Below are positions 7,692 through 7,990 of a stretch of 7,990 nt of DNA, one piece after another. Position 1 is the first letter of the stretch; the number at the start of each line of letters is the position of its first letter. The notes beneath the pieces were generated by a model. It saw only the letters and a program-made list of their open reading frames with translations, was not told where the DNA came from and ran no database searches. A program made the position numbers and the translations under genes. Origin of the DNA: Tannerella sp. Lineage in GTDB: Bacteria > Bacteroidota > Bacteroidia > Bacteroidales > Tannerellaceae. Where the stretch lies: positions 1 through 7,990 of the forward strand of contig JAISJX010000217.1 of the NCBI GenBank assembly GCA_031261145.1, written 5' to 3'.

Positions 7692-7722
7692 CAAATGTAA
7701 CCTGATTAGCATTAGCCTCAAA
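7692..7722 (-). promoter_or_regulatory. Consensus-like Bacteroides promoter for the susC operon leader
   Basis: On the minus strand TTTG (7722-7719), a 19-base spacer and TACATTTG (7699-7692) match the Bacteroidota housekeeping consensus TTTG-N19-21-TAnnTTTG exactly. An A/T run (7719-7730) overlies the -33 box, and the spacer contains GCTAAT twice in a row. Transcription would start near 7685, giving a leader of roughly 395 bases before the susC ATG, or a very short leader before the doubtful ORF starting at 7668. It is the best promoter match in the 700-base upstream region. Many PUL promoters that need an activator do not fit this consensus, so it may not be the regulated one. Confidence 0.45.
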
Positions 7723-7789
7723 AAAAATTAACGTAATAAAATATAACTATTCTCTCCTCGTTTGCTACGGAATCATTTTAATAACGTGA

Positions 7790-7858
7790 GTTCCGGATAA
7801 GAATAGTCCGTCAGGACTTGCATATCAATAGAAAATGCCATATAAGATATACCGGAAC
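7790..7858. other. Intergenic tract able to fold into a branched structure
   Basis: GTTCCGG (7790-7796) pairs with CCGGAAC (7852-7858). Inside this closing stem are AGTCC/GGACT (7805-7809 with 7814-7818, GTCA loop) and ATATC/GATAT (7822-7826 with 7846-7850). A minus-strand frame is open from 7901 to the TGA at 7773-7775 (42 codons, only internal ATG at 7841), with no recognisable protein. The tract may be a dispersed non-coding repeat, the 3' end of a small RNA or the tail of a lost gene. Apart from this, the repeat to its right and the promoter to its left, I see nothing else in 7723-7899. Confidence 0.25.
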
Positions 7859-7899
7859 GCCGTAGGTGTTCAGGGGCTGACCAAAAAGGGTATTTTGCA

Positions 7900-7979
7900 C
7901 GTCATTGCGAGGGCAAATCCCGAAGCAATCCATTAATAATCAATACTCTGGATTGCTTCGCCTACGGCTCGCAATGACG
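7900..7979. repeat. 80-base palindromic repeat (GTCATTGCGAG ... GAAGCAATC type)
   Basis: Two perfect 12-bp stems are stacked. The outer is CGTCATTGCGAG (7900-7911) with CTCGCAATGACG (7968-7979). The inner is CGAAGCAATCCA (7921-7932) with TGGATTGCTTCG (7949-7960). An asymmetric internal loop (9 and 7 bases) separates them, and the apical loop is 16 bases. From memory, palindromes with these same GTCATTGCGAG and GAAGCAATC blocks occur as multi-copy intergenic elements in many unrelated bacterial genomes, resembling REP/MITE-type sequences. No transposase is in the window and I see no clear target-site duplication. It may also mark the boundary between the PUL and the gene beyond the right edge. 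Confidence 0.8.
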
Positions 7980-7990
7980 AAACCAGACTT

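Noticed and set aside
7322..7705. A 127-codon plus-strand open frame upstream of susC
   Set aside because: It spans the AT-rich leader, overlaps the palindromes and the best minus-strand promoter, has low-complexity composition and shows no recognisable domain. It is likely a chance frame.
7773..7901. A possible C-terminal gene fragment on the minus strand before the promoter
   Set aside because: It is open for 42 codons between two stops, its only ATG would give 22 residues, and no family is recognised. It is recorded as a foldable tract rather than a pseudogene.
7900..7979. Plain intrinsic terminator or a CRISPR repeat
   Set aside because: No T-run follows on either strand, and it is a single inverted repeat rather than direct repeats with spacers. 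The sequence blocks match a dispersed palindrome type better.

Overview
The window looks like part of a polysaccharide utilization locus (PUL) from a Bacteroidota genome, probably order Bacteroidales. The evidence is an adjacent SusC/SusD pair, lipoprotein-type glycosidases downstream, no Shine-Dalgarno sequences, AT-rich leaders, and a promoter-like sequence of the Bacteroides type (TTTG-N19-TAnnTTTG). The species cannot be named from this sequence.

Layout: every real gene lies on the minus strand, so transcription runs from right to left. From the right edge the order is: (i) about 700 bases with no confident gene (7290-7990), holding an 80-base dispersed-type palindromic repeat, a tract able to fold, a consensus-like promoter, a doubtful 68-codon ORF, and a run of four short palindromes just before susC; (ii) a 1011-residue SusC-like TonB-dependent outer-membrane transporter (4254-7289); (iii) 18 bases later, a 511-residue SusD-like surface glycan-binding lipoprotein (2700-4235); (iv) a 77-base gap with a strong 12-bp terminator-like hairpin; (v) a 793-residue lipoprotein of the six-hairpin, (alpha/alpha)6-barrel glycosidase type (241-2622); (vi) 4 bases later, the first 78 codons of a second, clearly paralogous glycosidase lipoprotein, cut by the left edge (1-236).

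Inferred working model: SusD and SusC form the surface capture and import complex for an oligosaccharide. The two lipoprotein glycosidases trim the same glycan at the surface or in the periplasm. The substrate cannot be read from the sequence. SusC has no N-terminal STN domain, which argues against sigma/anti-sigma (FecR-type) control. No regulator gene is visible. The hairpin after susD may attenuate transcription so that the transporter pair is made in excess over the enzymes.

Nothing here is a clearly unprecedented system. The points most worth a second look are the tandem glycosidase duplication with its unassigned specificity, the palindrome-rich and unusually long susC leader, and the palindromic repeat at the right edge.
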